From Annulohypoxylon bovei var. microspora (taxonomy: Eukaryota; Ascomycota; Sordariomycetes; Xylariales; Hypoxylaceae), in contig MU405353.1 in assembly GCA_022836615.1 (NCBI GenBank), positions 1 to 64,000 of the forward strand: 64,000 nt of DNA. The letters run 5' to 3'. Below the pieces are notes generated by a model. It ran no database searches and had not been told where the DNA came from. It saw only the letters and a program-made list of their open reading frames with translations. A program made the position numbers and the translations under genes. Shown here piece by piece: positions 1 through 10,743 of this stretch. Position 1 is the first letter of the stretch. Each line of letters starts with the position of its first letter.

Positions 1-1476
1 CACTACCTACCTGTGGCTGCAACACACCTTACCCTTTTAGGCAGTATTTACACTCCAATATTTTTTTGGCACAGTCTCACCTATGGGCCTCCATACTTGC
101 ATCCAATTCAGGTATGTACCTGCGTACTAAGCATGTACCTAGAATGTAGGGGTTTTATACGCTAAACTAAACTTGACCCCCCCTCAAGGGCTCTCCCCTT
201 TTTCACTCCTTCATCTTTTTCATTCTCATCCAACCAACTATAAACCATTTAACCTCAACCACATGCAAGTAACCTTAAAGGCCATATTATAGACCGTCGA
301 AGACTGCCTACATCGATCGGGCTTCACAAAAATTTATTCGTCTATTCCGCATCCGGATTCCGGACTTACTTGCCCTATCATACGTGTCAACTGTTGAACA
401 GATAGCCAACTCATCATTCTTGGCCTTTAGTCGTACAATCAGCTAGTAACATAAGATAGTTGCTACTCGATAACATGCGAATGCTAGCTAGTAGCTACAT
501 GGCTATGGCTACGAGAGAATTCCCTTTACATTGTTTAATATTGTCATTATCATGCTGACCGGGAAACTAGACTAGAATCTCATCGGGTTCCATTTTATAG
601 ATCAAGGTAAAGACTACGCCACCCGGAGCATTTTCGAGGAATCCAGGTCTCGCTTTCGAGGGTTCAGAGTTCTGACCACTCACGATGCGTAGACCTGTTG
701 TTGCTCCTGTTATGGCACAAAATTCAGGAACAACGCGCCCAATGCCACTCTGGGGTGCCACCCACCATATCAGGCATATCTCTTGTCAAGTCAGTCAAGA
801 GAAGAGGCTAACCCCCCTAGCAGTTTCACCCTTAGCTCCCACAATTAATTTCCATCTTGGTGGTGCATTATGCTTCCGCCTCTCTGGTTCTTGTATCTCT
901 CTCTTTGTCCGATGTTCCCAACTCCCTCCAAGGCTTCAGGGGTCTTGTAAGTTCCTTTGTCATCCACTTTTTAGGCAGTGCCACCATCTTCTTTAGATCC
1001 GTGTGGATCTGCCCAAGCCCATCGTGAGGTGGAACCCCTGACTCCTTGACCCGGTGCCACCACACAACCGAGTGGTCTATTATGGGCTCTTAATATATAT
1101 CTCCAAGGTGAGCCGCTTCGGAGCTCTCTCGTTGGTCTCTTCCTCCCTCCGTGCCCAACCATTGTGCCTTCACGCTCTTTTCTTCTGCTCTTGCTAGCCG
1201 AGTTTATTTACCACACTCTTTTTTTCTTGCTTCCGTGTTGATAGCCAGTTCGCTATCGGCTTATTCACTTCGTCTCTCTTTTTCGACTATATATCTGTCA
1301 ACTCCCTGCGAGACAGGCTTCTTTCAACCCACAGCCAGGATAGCTATCCCTTTGACATTACATCTTAGCTTGGCCTCGTCTATCCAGGAGATCTCTAGAT
1401 CTATAGGACCAGGCACTAACTATCATTACGCACCTGATATCAACATATCTGTCACTTCCGACTACCACCTTTCAAA
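1..1476. other. intergenic, upstream of GH16 gene
   Basis: No gene is supported here. Short open frames have no recognisable domain and no splice partners. The last ~300 bases are pyrimidine-rich, as expected for the promoter and 5' leader of the downstream glucanase gene. Confidence 0.6.
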
Positions 1477-2457
1477 ATGCGATTCCAGCAGAGCCTACTT
1501 GCTTGTGTGGCCCCGGGTCTTATCTCGGCCATCACTCCCCCAAGCATACAGGGCATGAGTATCGTCTTCTCTGAGGACTTCGAGGGTTCCGCAGGTGCTT
1601 CACCCAAGAGTAATGCGTGGAACATAATGGACGCTATCGACACCAACAACGAAGTCCAGTCGTACACCACCTCGAACCAAAATGTCCAGATCAGCGGTGG
1701 CGGTACCATTCAGTTCGTCCCGCGAAAGTCGACCTCCGGCATCTGGACCTCAGGCCGCATCGAGTCTAAAGGGTCCTGGACTCCCGCCGTCGGCAAGGTC
1801 ACCAAGATACAGGCAAACATTCTACTGGGTGACAACCCCATAATCAACAAGCAAGGACTCTGGCCAGCCTTTTGGGCTCTCGGCGACGCGATGCGCCACG
1901 GTACCTCGTGGCCTGCAGCCGGGGAAATAGATATCATGGAACAGGTCGATGGACTCCTCACCGGTTACGGTACTCTCCACTGCGGAGCTTCCGTCGGCGG
2001 CCCCTGCAACGAGCCCCTCGGACGTGCTCAGAGCACTGCTATGTCCGCAGATGGCTTCCACGTCTGGGGCGTCACAATCGACCGCACCAACGATGACTGG
2101 CTAGCGCAGACCATCTCGTGGCAATTGGATGGCAACACCTTCTTTACCGTTACTGGGGCTGATATAAACGATGCCCCTACTTGGTCGGCTCTGGCCCATA
2201 GCCCACTGTAAGTAACTACGTCACTAATAGGTAGATATTTATAATTTACTAATGCTATTTTATAGGTATGTCATCCTCAACGTTGCCGTTGGCGGCGACT
2301 GGCCGGGTGCTCCTAATCTGGTAAGTACTATTCCCGATTCACTCAGACTTAATTAGATGTATAGTGTCCACGGAGGCTAACCTCATACGTATAGCTCACG
2401 CAAGATGGCTACGGCAGCATGATGGAAGTTCAGTGGGTTGCCATCTACTCGTCCTAG
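1477..2457 (+). CDS. secreted GH16 family beta-glucanase
   Basis: Glycoside hydrolase family 16 enzyme, expected to cleave beta-1,3(4)-glucans outside the cell or in the wall. Exons 1477-2207, 2266-2320 and 2395-2457 join to 282 codons, with phase kept at both GT-AG introns. The first ~20 residues (MRFQQSLLACVAPGLISA) look like a signal peptide. The GH16 catalytic signature E-I-D-I-M-E lies at residues 150-155, giving nucleophile Glu150 and acid/base Glu155. Trp-rich substrate-cleft segments (LWPAFWALG, VWGVTIDR) surround it. After the introns, VILNVAVGGDWPG and the final EVQWVAIYSS are the usual C-terminal strands of the fold. The length matches simple one-domain fungal GH16 enzymes with no CBM or GPI signal. 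The exact glucan specificity cannot be read from sequence. Confidence 0.93.
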
Positions 2458-3300
2458 ACGAGGGTCTCAGTAACGTGATATGATACACCAAAAATAGAAT
2501 TGGGTGTATATATGGGGAATGGAATTCGGCGTTTACCAGAGACTGGGTTCGGAATTTTGGATGAAACTCAAGATACCTATTTATGTTACGTGATTTTTGC
2601 TACATCTCTATCCTATGAGATAAGGCGCGGCTTTTTAGACGCCTCATCTGTCTTGGAAGATTATTCGCCGCAGATACCCCCTTTTGCTTCTATTGAATGA
2701 TGGAATGGATCCGCGATCTAGCAACTTGACTCGCTGGACGCGCTTTGCAATTCTACACGAGCTTTTCGTCTTGAATGCCATTTTTCCATATTTCGCCTTT
2801 TATATTGTCATGACTGTTGTGAACCAGATACATGATGATGTTTAGCCTACACCACGAACAATGTTTGTGACAACGTCAATTACTCCTTTTCCACCCCATT
2901 TTACGTATCGCGTCACGCTCCGAACCTCAGGCTATACAGACATCGAATGACACATTTCTTTGCGTTTATAGGTATTCAGCTTAGAGAGTTATCGAGGCAG
3001 ACGCGCGTTATGGAAAATTGGCTGACAGTACAGGCGCATGGCACCTATCCAGTCAGTGTTGAAAAATTCAACAAGAGCATCACTTAGGTTTACATGAACG
3101 TACTTAGCTATCGTCGCCTAGCATAGCTTGAAAGTCGTTATTTCCACAACTTAGTTAAATATGTCTTCATTATATAAAAACAAATTAATAATTTGCGATA
3201 TAGTCTGATTCTAGCTAGTTATCATGGATTTTAACTACCTCAATATCCACCTCATATAGCCGGTTAGTCATCTAGCTTACTGTTCCTTGCTTAGGTGACG
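2458..3300. other. convergent intergenic spacer
   Basis: Spacer between the 3' ends of the glucanase (+) and the Dal5-type transporter (-). It is AT-rich and I see no coding or structural element in it. Confidence 0.6.
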
Positions 3301-5604
3301 CTACATCGTGTATCGGAACTATGTGTCACTCGGTGTTAGATCAACCCTCGATGTAATGAGACGCGGGGAAGTGGAAAGAGGTATTGACTTACATAAGGAT
3401 TCTCAAAGTCAGTGCAGTCCTGTTCTCCAAGTTGCTTGCCCCTTGCTACCCTCTCCTCCTCACTGATGCCTTGCTCGCGCAGCAGCTTTTCGCGTCGTCG
3501 ATTCCTCATCACGAGGATAATCCGCCACGCGGCAAGCAAGAAGAACTCTATACCAAAACACACCGAGCAGGCAGCGGTACCGGGAATGTACCTCGGCTTT
3601 GAGGGTCTTGTTAGCTAGGGCTTCGAATTTTAGGTGTGGGAGAGAGTGAAAAGGGGGGGTAGGGATAGGATAAGGGTAAAAGATTAAAAGAAAACTCACG
3701 GCATCTTTCGCTTTGAAGATCTGAGATCCGACCATGTTGCCCACACAGTACCCGACGAAGGTGAAAGACGAGGTCAGCGTACGCTTGGTACGGCCGGCGA
3801 CGTTTGAGGGGATCAAAGTCCAAGCCAAGAAGAGGCCTACTACGCAAGGAACAGTGATGTAATATCTATATGTCACGGCCGAGGCCTTCGTTAGTAGGAT
3901 TCTCGGCTTGGATTCGCTAAGAGTGCAGCTCGTCTACCAAAGTGACTTACCCTGTCCATTTGGTCCACTTATATTGAGGCTCGTTCGGCAGAGATGCCAT
4001 TATGGCGAAGCCAGCTACCGGCGGGATGACGGATATCATCATGAAATACCTAAGTCCTCAAATTAGCTAACTCCCTCATTCGGGATAGAAACCCTCTTGC
4101 TGCAACTCACAGGCGTAGATCCTTCTTCCTGCTCGTGATAAGGCCGATGCAGACGAACCACAGCACAGACGTGAGACCTCGTGGGATATCGAGGAGGATT
4201 ACTTGTAAGTTGGCTAACGGATTGTTAGCTTTCGCTATCCTTCGCTTGTCAGACAATGCCTTTTTTCGGCTACTCACTAAATCCGGCGTTGGTATTTATG
4301 ATGGAGCCGAAGGCAGTTATACCGCCGTTGGGCACGGAATTCAGAAACGCATTGATGCCGGCAAACCAGAACTATTGACAACGGAATCGCCTGTCGCGTT
4401 AGCTACGTGGATTTGATCCTCTTCCCCTTAGGTAGCCAAAGAGGTGGCGATCGGGGGCACTCACGCATGGGTCGATCAGGCATTCGCGCGCCTGCTTCCA
4501 CTTCCATTTCTTGATACCGGTCTTGTCGTGGCCCGTGTTATTCGATAATATGCGCGCGTTGGCGATCTTCTTTTGCTCGGGCGACAGCCACCGCACCTCG
4601 GACGGCGTCCCAAGAAAGAGAAGGCATAGGATGCCGGTGATAATCGTCATGCCTCCGAGGAACTACTCCGAGAGAACCCATCGAAACGTTAGCATGCTCC
4701 CATATAATGCATTAAGGGCCTAAATATCACAATCATAAGAGGGTAGTCAACGTACATAAGACATATATCTCCAGGCCTGGAATTCGGGTCCGCGCTTGTA
4801 CTGCACGGAGCCGATCCCGTACAGGATCAGGCTGGCGAGGATGCCGAAGCCGGCGTTGGCGCTCTGGAAGACCAGCGATCGCGACGCATGCTCGCGCGTG
4901 GTGTACCAGCTTCCGATCACGAGGATGAAGCCGGGCGAGATACAGCATTCGAAGAATCCCTGCAGCGCCCGCAGCGCGACGAGCTGCGTGAAGTTCTGCG
5001 CGAAGCCGATGGACAGTACCACGATTCCCCAGCAGAGCATGTAGCACGACAGCGTGCGCCCCATCAGGTATCGCTGCAGGATGATGTTGGAGGGAAACTC
5101 GAAACACATGTACGTGATGTAGAAGACCGTCGTGAGCCACGAGTACTGCTGCCCGACTAGACCGGTGTCCTGTGTGATGCGGACCGCGTGTAAGTGGATG
5201 CGCTTAGTTACCCAGAATTGGCATTTGGGGTTCGCTGCACCTTTGAGAGGCCGAAGGTAGCCTGTGTTCCGATGGACGTCTTGTCCGTCTGCTGGATGCC
5301 GTAGCAGAGCCACATGAGCGGAAGCAGGATCCTATCGACTTTCTTCCTTAGACCGGTGTATTGCTCCTCGGTGTACTCAGAAGCTATCTACCAGTAAGTA
5401 TGTCAAACATTGAGCTATAGGGTAGATTGAAGTCGGACCTGTGTCATCTTGAATCTCGCCGTCCGCGACGCTGCTCTTCTCGCTGATCTCCTTGTCCATT
5501 ACCTTCTCCGGGTTCTTCTCTAGGTCCTTCTCCGAGTCGGTAGGAATCTCCAATGGAGATTTGACCTCCATCGGGAGTGCCGCGATCTCTAAGGCGTGCG
5601 CCAT
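3301..5604 (-). CDS. MFS anion/cation symporter, Dal5 (allantoate permease) family
   Basis: Twelve-helix plasma-membrane permease of the ACS/Dal5 family, which imports organic anions such as allantoate, nicotinate or similar small acids. Ten exons in transcript order: 5604-5439, 5383-5241, 5169-4756, 4662-4465, 4371-4278, 4201-4111, 4049-3951, 3865-3700, 3596-3393 and 3318-3301, giving 530 aa. Diagnostic segments are a charged cytosolic N-terminus, LMWLCYGIQQTDKTSIGTQA in helix 1, DTGLVGQQYSWLTTVFYITY, GFFECCISPGFILVIGSWY, YCVGNMVGSQIFKAKDAPRY, and the family-typical C-terminus ENPYFRYTM encoded across the last intron into an 18-nt exon. The 5170-5240 intron uses a weak GTGCAG donor. The substrate is not determinable. 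Confidence 0.92.
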
Positions 5605-7143
5605 TGTTCACGAGCTGCGACCTAACAACGGTCTTGGATGAATTATTTTCGGAACAACTGCAGGACAAGATCTACAGGTGTACAGGATACAAGGGGCCAT
5701 TCTTGATTATATGCATTATCCGAGCTCTAGAACTTACAATGTACAAACACTGTACCTATTCACACCCCGCAGGATATAGCACTGTCACGTTAACGTGTGA
5801 GGAGATAGGGCAGATAAGAGGTCAGATACCCGCGGGACGTGGACGAGTAGGTGACGTCTGGGGCTTGCTCCCATCCCGGAAGCGCATATCTCCAAGGACG
5901 TAGGGACGCCCGAGTGGCGGATATCGATGAACGAAGTCTCACTCTTTCCACACATATGCTCTCGAGTCTCAATGCTCGAAGATTTTATCAGATTCCCATT
6001 CCCATTCCTATTCTTTCGCCCTTCGCAGTCTCGCGCGTCGATGTCCCACGTGGCGACAGGTCCGCACCTAAAGAGACTTATTATCTCCTAACACATTATC
6101 TCCTATTACCCTCCGTATCTCGTGGTTGAAGTGGGGTCTGGGGAAGATCACCATAATCCCACCATGTTATGTATGTAGGTACGTACGTACCGACCGACCA
6201 AAACGCTACGCCGTGAACATTGTATCCTGCATCCATCGCACCAATTCCTTATCAAAGTCGGGTCCGTGCCTCGGCATTTATTCACAAATCGGTCAGCAAT
6301 TTGGTCTGGTTGCGTGAACACTTATCTAATCTGTTCGGATATAAGCGATGCTTGGTATAAAGGTAGGGAAGATTCAATTGAATACGGAAATGATTTAGTC
6401 CCTGATATCTGAGATCTTAGTGCCTTGACTGTACGTATGTAAAGTTGATATTGTTGAGATGAGATGAGATTGGAGTTTCTATACCATGCAACCGATGCTG
6501 TAAATGTAGCTATCAAGCCACGACTTACCCGCTTGCTTACCTGCCTAATATGGACATATACTTATCTCGAGGTTACGAAAGCACATATTTCCTTGTTTCC
6601 AAAACTCATTTACATAATATATTTCATATCATATACTATTCGCCATCATCCCACTCATCGGAAAGAAATAACCGTCCTATATCTCTTTGATAGATGTTAC
6701 GCGCGTCGAGTAACCTCCCCTTCCTTAAAGTCCTAACTATAACTTAGACTTAATTATGTAGCCTTAGAGCGTCGCCACTTTTTGAGACGGAAGAAGCTAG
6801 ATCTGATAAGGGTTATAATTCTGAACGACGATGTTAATTTTTAAAGCATATGTAAACCTAGGCTATTATGCGTCGTGCTTCGATCAATGTCGCCATAGTA
6901 TTCCTAGAAAACGACGCTTTTTCCTATATGCTATATTCCTACGTGTCGCGACATTTGGGTCATGAATTACGTCAAGGGATTAGGGTCAGTGTTGTCATTT
7001 GTTAGACGTGGATCAGCTAAGTTAATGGCATTACCATTCTAATTAACTAACATTAGGTATCTAGCCTACCTGTGTTATTAGACATCGCGATTGCATTTAT
7101 TAGGGCTTCTGGTGCTTCTTATCGAAAGTGGGGCTGGAACCCA
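5605..7143. other. intergenic, promoter side of transporter
   Basis: About 1.5 kb between the transporter start and the esterase stop. It has short simple repeats (near 6000 and 6170-6200) but no supported gene or RNA. Confidence 0.55.
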
Positions 7144-9185
7144 TCATGCCATGATCCAAGGTCCTAGATCTGCCCACAATTGACACCTCTCACCTCTTCC
7201 GCCCTCCCAAGAACTACCTTCGACAACCTTGAAGTTCGCTTCTAATGGCAACGATGAGGTATCGTTACCAGAAACATAGCTAGTGACGTTGATCGCAGTT
7301 CCGTCAAGATCATACGTTGTTGAGATCGGTATACCACCAGTCATGTTCAGATTGAGCATCCAGTCATGGCCTGGCTCCCCTTGCCATTCTCGCCATATTC
7401 TAGGGGTAGCTGCTGAGATATTTCCATGATTCGCCGTGCGTGTCTGCGACTTGCTGAGCGCCGGGTCTCCCCTCACTATGAAGTTGCCCCAAATTTGTTG
7501 GATGGCGGTGCGGAACACCTCATCCATCCCCGTGCCCGTCTCGTCTGTAACTGAGCGCAATGCAGTTTGATCGAGACCATGTTGCCCAGGTGGAACGGAG
7601 AATTGGTAATGCCATGCTTTGCCACCTTGTTTCCTCGCGTAACCATCAGCTAGCCAGTAAGACGGACAAACGAATGTTGTCTCCGCGTAGAGATTATTAG
7701 CTGCTTGCTGCCAGCCGAAGGCCCATCCAGAATTTGTCGTCGAGTATGGCGGGTTCTCGCCGTCGGAGTTAACCAGTATGCTTGAGGTGTTATCTGGAAC
7801 GGAATAGAGTTGAAGAATGTTGGTGATGTTCTCCTCGCTTAATTGCGGGTAGTTGCCTAGGAGAACACCCCTGAAGCTGTCCTCGTTCTTTATTCCCTGA
7901 GGAATAAAGCCTGGAGCTTCATTGGGGTTGTTCGACGATAGGATGCGGATCCCGTTGAGTTTCCCGCTATTTAGTAGCTGGCTAGTTGGCCGTTCTCGCA
8001 GAAGCTTCCCATCGGTGACAGGAATAAATGCCCAGTTACCATAAAGTGCTGATGTGCTAATATAGTCACTAGCTTTTTGAAGATTAACCGTATCTGCGGA
8101 AACTAGACATTCAAAAACTGACTGGTTGGTCTTGATATCGTTTGCTGGGCAACCCGCAGCTGCTGCGAAACGGTTATAATAGTTGGTTGGCGTGGTGCTA
8201 TTGTACTCCCTTGGATAGGTAGTCATGAGTAGGCGTTCACTAACAGTCTACGGCGATATACGGAAAGCTGAACTTACCACCGTGTAGGTAAATAGGGGCT
8301 GGAGGCAATAAGGCGGCTGAACAGAGTGGTATTGTCAACACCCCCGTAAGCCATGCCAAGCAGCCCAACGCTACCGCCTCCAGCCGACTGTCCAGCGATG
8401 GTCACTTGCGTCGGATCTCCGCCGAAGAGTTGAATATACTTTTGAACCCACTGTAACGCAAAGTACATGTCATGGATTCCGGCGTTTGGCACACCCGACT
8501 GGGCGAGCTCGGCAGACGACAGAAAGCCAAAGGCTCCTAGTCGATATTGGATAGCCACAATGATGTATGCATTATCATTTGTTTGCATCTGCGGTGACGG
8601 GTCAAACGCGCCGCTTGATAGCCCATAACCACCACCATCTGATTATTTCACTTAGAATTGCAACCCGACATAGGGGCTTGGGTAAACTCACGAATCCAGA
8701 CCAGGACCGGTAGCTTTGTCTTATTGGCGGGTGCCAAGATGTTCACGAAGAGGCAATCTTCGGAGCCCGATAGAGCTGGCCACCTTGTCCTATTCTTTGT
8801 TCAGACTTGCTGGCATAATGATATTCTATTAGACTTACCCCGGAGCATTCCTAGATTGAGGGCATCGTGATCCATATTCAATAGCCGGAGTAACTTGACT
8901 ACGATTTTGTGTTGGTAGTTGCGGTAGCTGCCATCTTAACCTCCCAAGAGGAGGAGCAGCATATCTTATCCTAGGTGATAGTTAGTTAAGATGAAGATTT
9001 CCATGTCTCGAAGAGTCTCCGTGAGCTATACCTACCTACCCTTTGTAGATGTTCAAGCCATATGTAGCATTGTAGTATCCTTGATATAGGGAATAGTCAA
9101 GATCAACAATAGGCGCCGGAATAACCTGACTTAAGCACAAATGGGGAAATAATACTAAATGAATTAAATGTGTCTGTAAAAGCAT
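7144..9185 (-). CDS. secreted type-B carboxylesterase/lipase
   Basis: Carboxylesterase family B (cholinesterase-like alpha/beta hydrolase), expected to hydrolyse esters outside the cell. Exons in transcript order 9185-9040, 8970-8839, 8789-8692, 8638-8278 and 8209-7144 give 600 aa. A hydrophobic signal peptide follows the start (MLLQTHLIHLVLFPHLC). The oxyanion loop HGGGYG begins at residue 126 and is completed across an intron. The nucleophile elbow is GQSAGG with Ser210; most relatives have GESAG, so Gln replaces Glu. The acid is likely the Glu of NPNEAPGF and the base the His of GQHGLD. NAPGTRWPALSGSEDCLFVNI is the family's conserved Cys-containing block. Repeated NxS/T sites suit a glycosylated secreted protein. 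The substrate is unknown. Confidence 0.92.
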
Positions 9186-9628
9186 TTTTAATGGTGTCTG
9201 CTTGACTGCTGCAAGACAATAGTTCTACTATAATTACTTAAGTAGAGGTAGCTAATAGGATTTGAGATGTTGTAAAACAGATCTAGATGGACATATTATC
9301 GAAGTCCTTTACCGAATTTCATGAAAATATTGTCTTACATCAGTCTACTAAAAAATAAGATGTCTAAAAGGTTTCACGTAAACCATAAAATCAATAGAGA
9401 GGTAGTTTTAGAATCATAACACCGGTCATGTAAGCTCCTAGGTATAGACTTATGTAAGAAGGTATAGTACATAATAGCCACCTAAACTATATCAATACAC
9501 AGCAGGAGGCACCCCACAAAGAGTCACACAGCAGTCCAGGTTTACATGATCAACTACATAATAGCCACGTATACAGCTTTAAGTTCGAATCTGCGATCAA
9601 CCATATTATAGTTACAATCTTTTCAGAC
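9186..9628. other. AT-rich upstream region of esterase
   Basis: Promoter-side spacer of the esterase, AT-rich, with no gene seen. It ends in the left 8-bp target duplication (9621-9628) of the adjacent MITE. Confidence 0.55.
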
Positions 9629-10101
9629 CGGATCGTCTATTCTCACGGTAACTTTTGTCTAACCTCACGGTGATCCACCCGTTTATACCTATTATGGTTT
9701 AATAGTGTGGATACCTTTTTTACAATACAAACTCTCACGCAAATCCAAGTACCTTTTTTACTTATGTGTGTCCCTTAATCATCGTGAACCTTATTGTCGC
9801 CCTTTAACACATTGTTGCTGTTGGCGTTGTAAAAGGAGCAATTAGCTTGTTGATTGGTTTTGCTTATCGGTTATATAAACAGCGTTTTACCAGGTTTTGA
9901 TATGTCCTGAATAGCCTCGTAAGCTAGCTATGGTATAGATGGTATGTATATAAATTTAATATGGTAAGATAGAAAAGGTACTTCGATTTGTGTGGGAGTT
10001 TGTATTGTAAAAAAGGTATCCACACTATTAAACCATAATAGGTATAAACGGGTGGATCACCGTGAGGTTAGACAAAAGTCACCGTGAGAATAGACGTCCC
10101 G
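9629..10101. mobile_element. MITE with long terminal inverted repeats and 8-bp target duplication
   Basis: A 473-bp non-coding element. Its ends are inverted copies of each other over about 125 bp (9629-9753 against 9977-10101) with only a few mismatches. The left end starts CGGATCGTCTATTCTCACGG and the right end, read inward, CGGGACGTCTATTCTCACGG. Perfect 8-bp direct repeats TTTCAGAC flank it at 9621-9628 and 10102-10109, consistent with a target-site duplication. Eight-base duplications are typical of hAT transposons, but the long repeats are unusual for that family, so the class is unsettled. It encodes no transposase and would be non-autonomous. Confidence 0.88.
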
Positions 10102-10743
10102 TTTCAGACTAACTGCTATGCTTTTACTCGCTGTATAGAAAGTTGGAATTATCCAGGTAGTTCTCAAAGAGTTTTACCTGGTAAAGAATACCTACCTACC
10201 ATCTAATCAAAGATGTCATAGCTGATTTTGTAAGACTTGGGGCGTGTACAATGAGAGTTTAACAGGACAAAAGAAAGCTTTATTGCAACTTCATGCAGGA
10301 ATTCTCTGGGGATTACATGCCATAACAAAGGTATCCGTGCAATATTTAAAGATCTGAAACTACTGCACCTTCTTGATCTCATTGAAAACTCGTCATAAGA
10401 AATTCGAACAAAAGACAACCTCTACCTAATTAACACATAAAAATTAGATAACACAAAATGAATTCAGCAATCAACGCAATTAAACTCCCTAAATTTGAAT
10501 GGACGTCATCTCAGGACGGTGGTCGGATTGATTGGGGAAGCTGTATGGTGATGTAAGGAGTACTGGTGGAATAAAGGGGTGGTTAGAGGTAACCACTTTA
10601 CACGGCTGTACGAATAATAGGGGCCACTTCAGAATATATAACAATTTATTGTCGCACATAATATAGTACCACAGCAATACATTTTTCCCTCATGAGAACT
10701 CCTTCACTTACATAATAGGAAGGTAATTTCTACGTAATTAAAC
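10102..10743. other. intergenic, 3' of P-ATPase
   Basis: AT-rich spacer between the MITE and the P-ATPase stop codon. It holds the right copy of the 8-bp target duplication (10102-10109). No gene is seen. Confidence 0.55.

Noticed and set aside
8240..8277. 38-nt intron in the carboxylesterase
   Set aside because: Too short for a fungal intron. Using the acceptor at 8210 gives a 68-nt intron and a protein that matches the family (PYLPTRWEYNS).
9581..9600. tRNA-like TTCGAATC near the MITE
   Set aside because: No cloverleaf stems around it.
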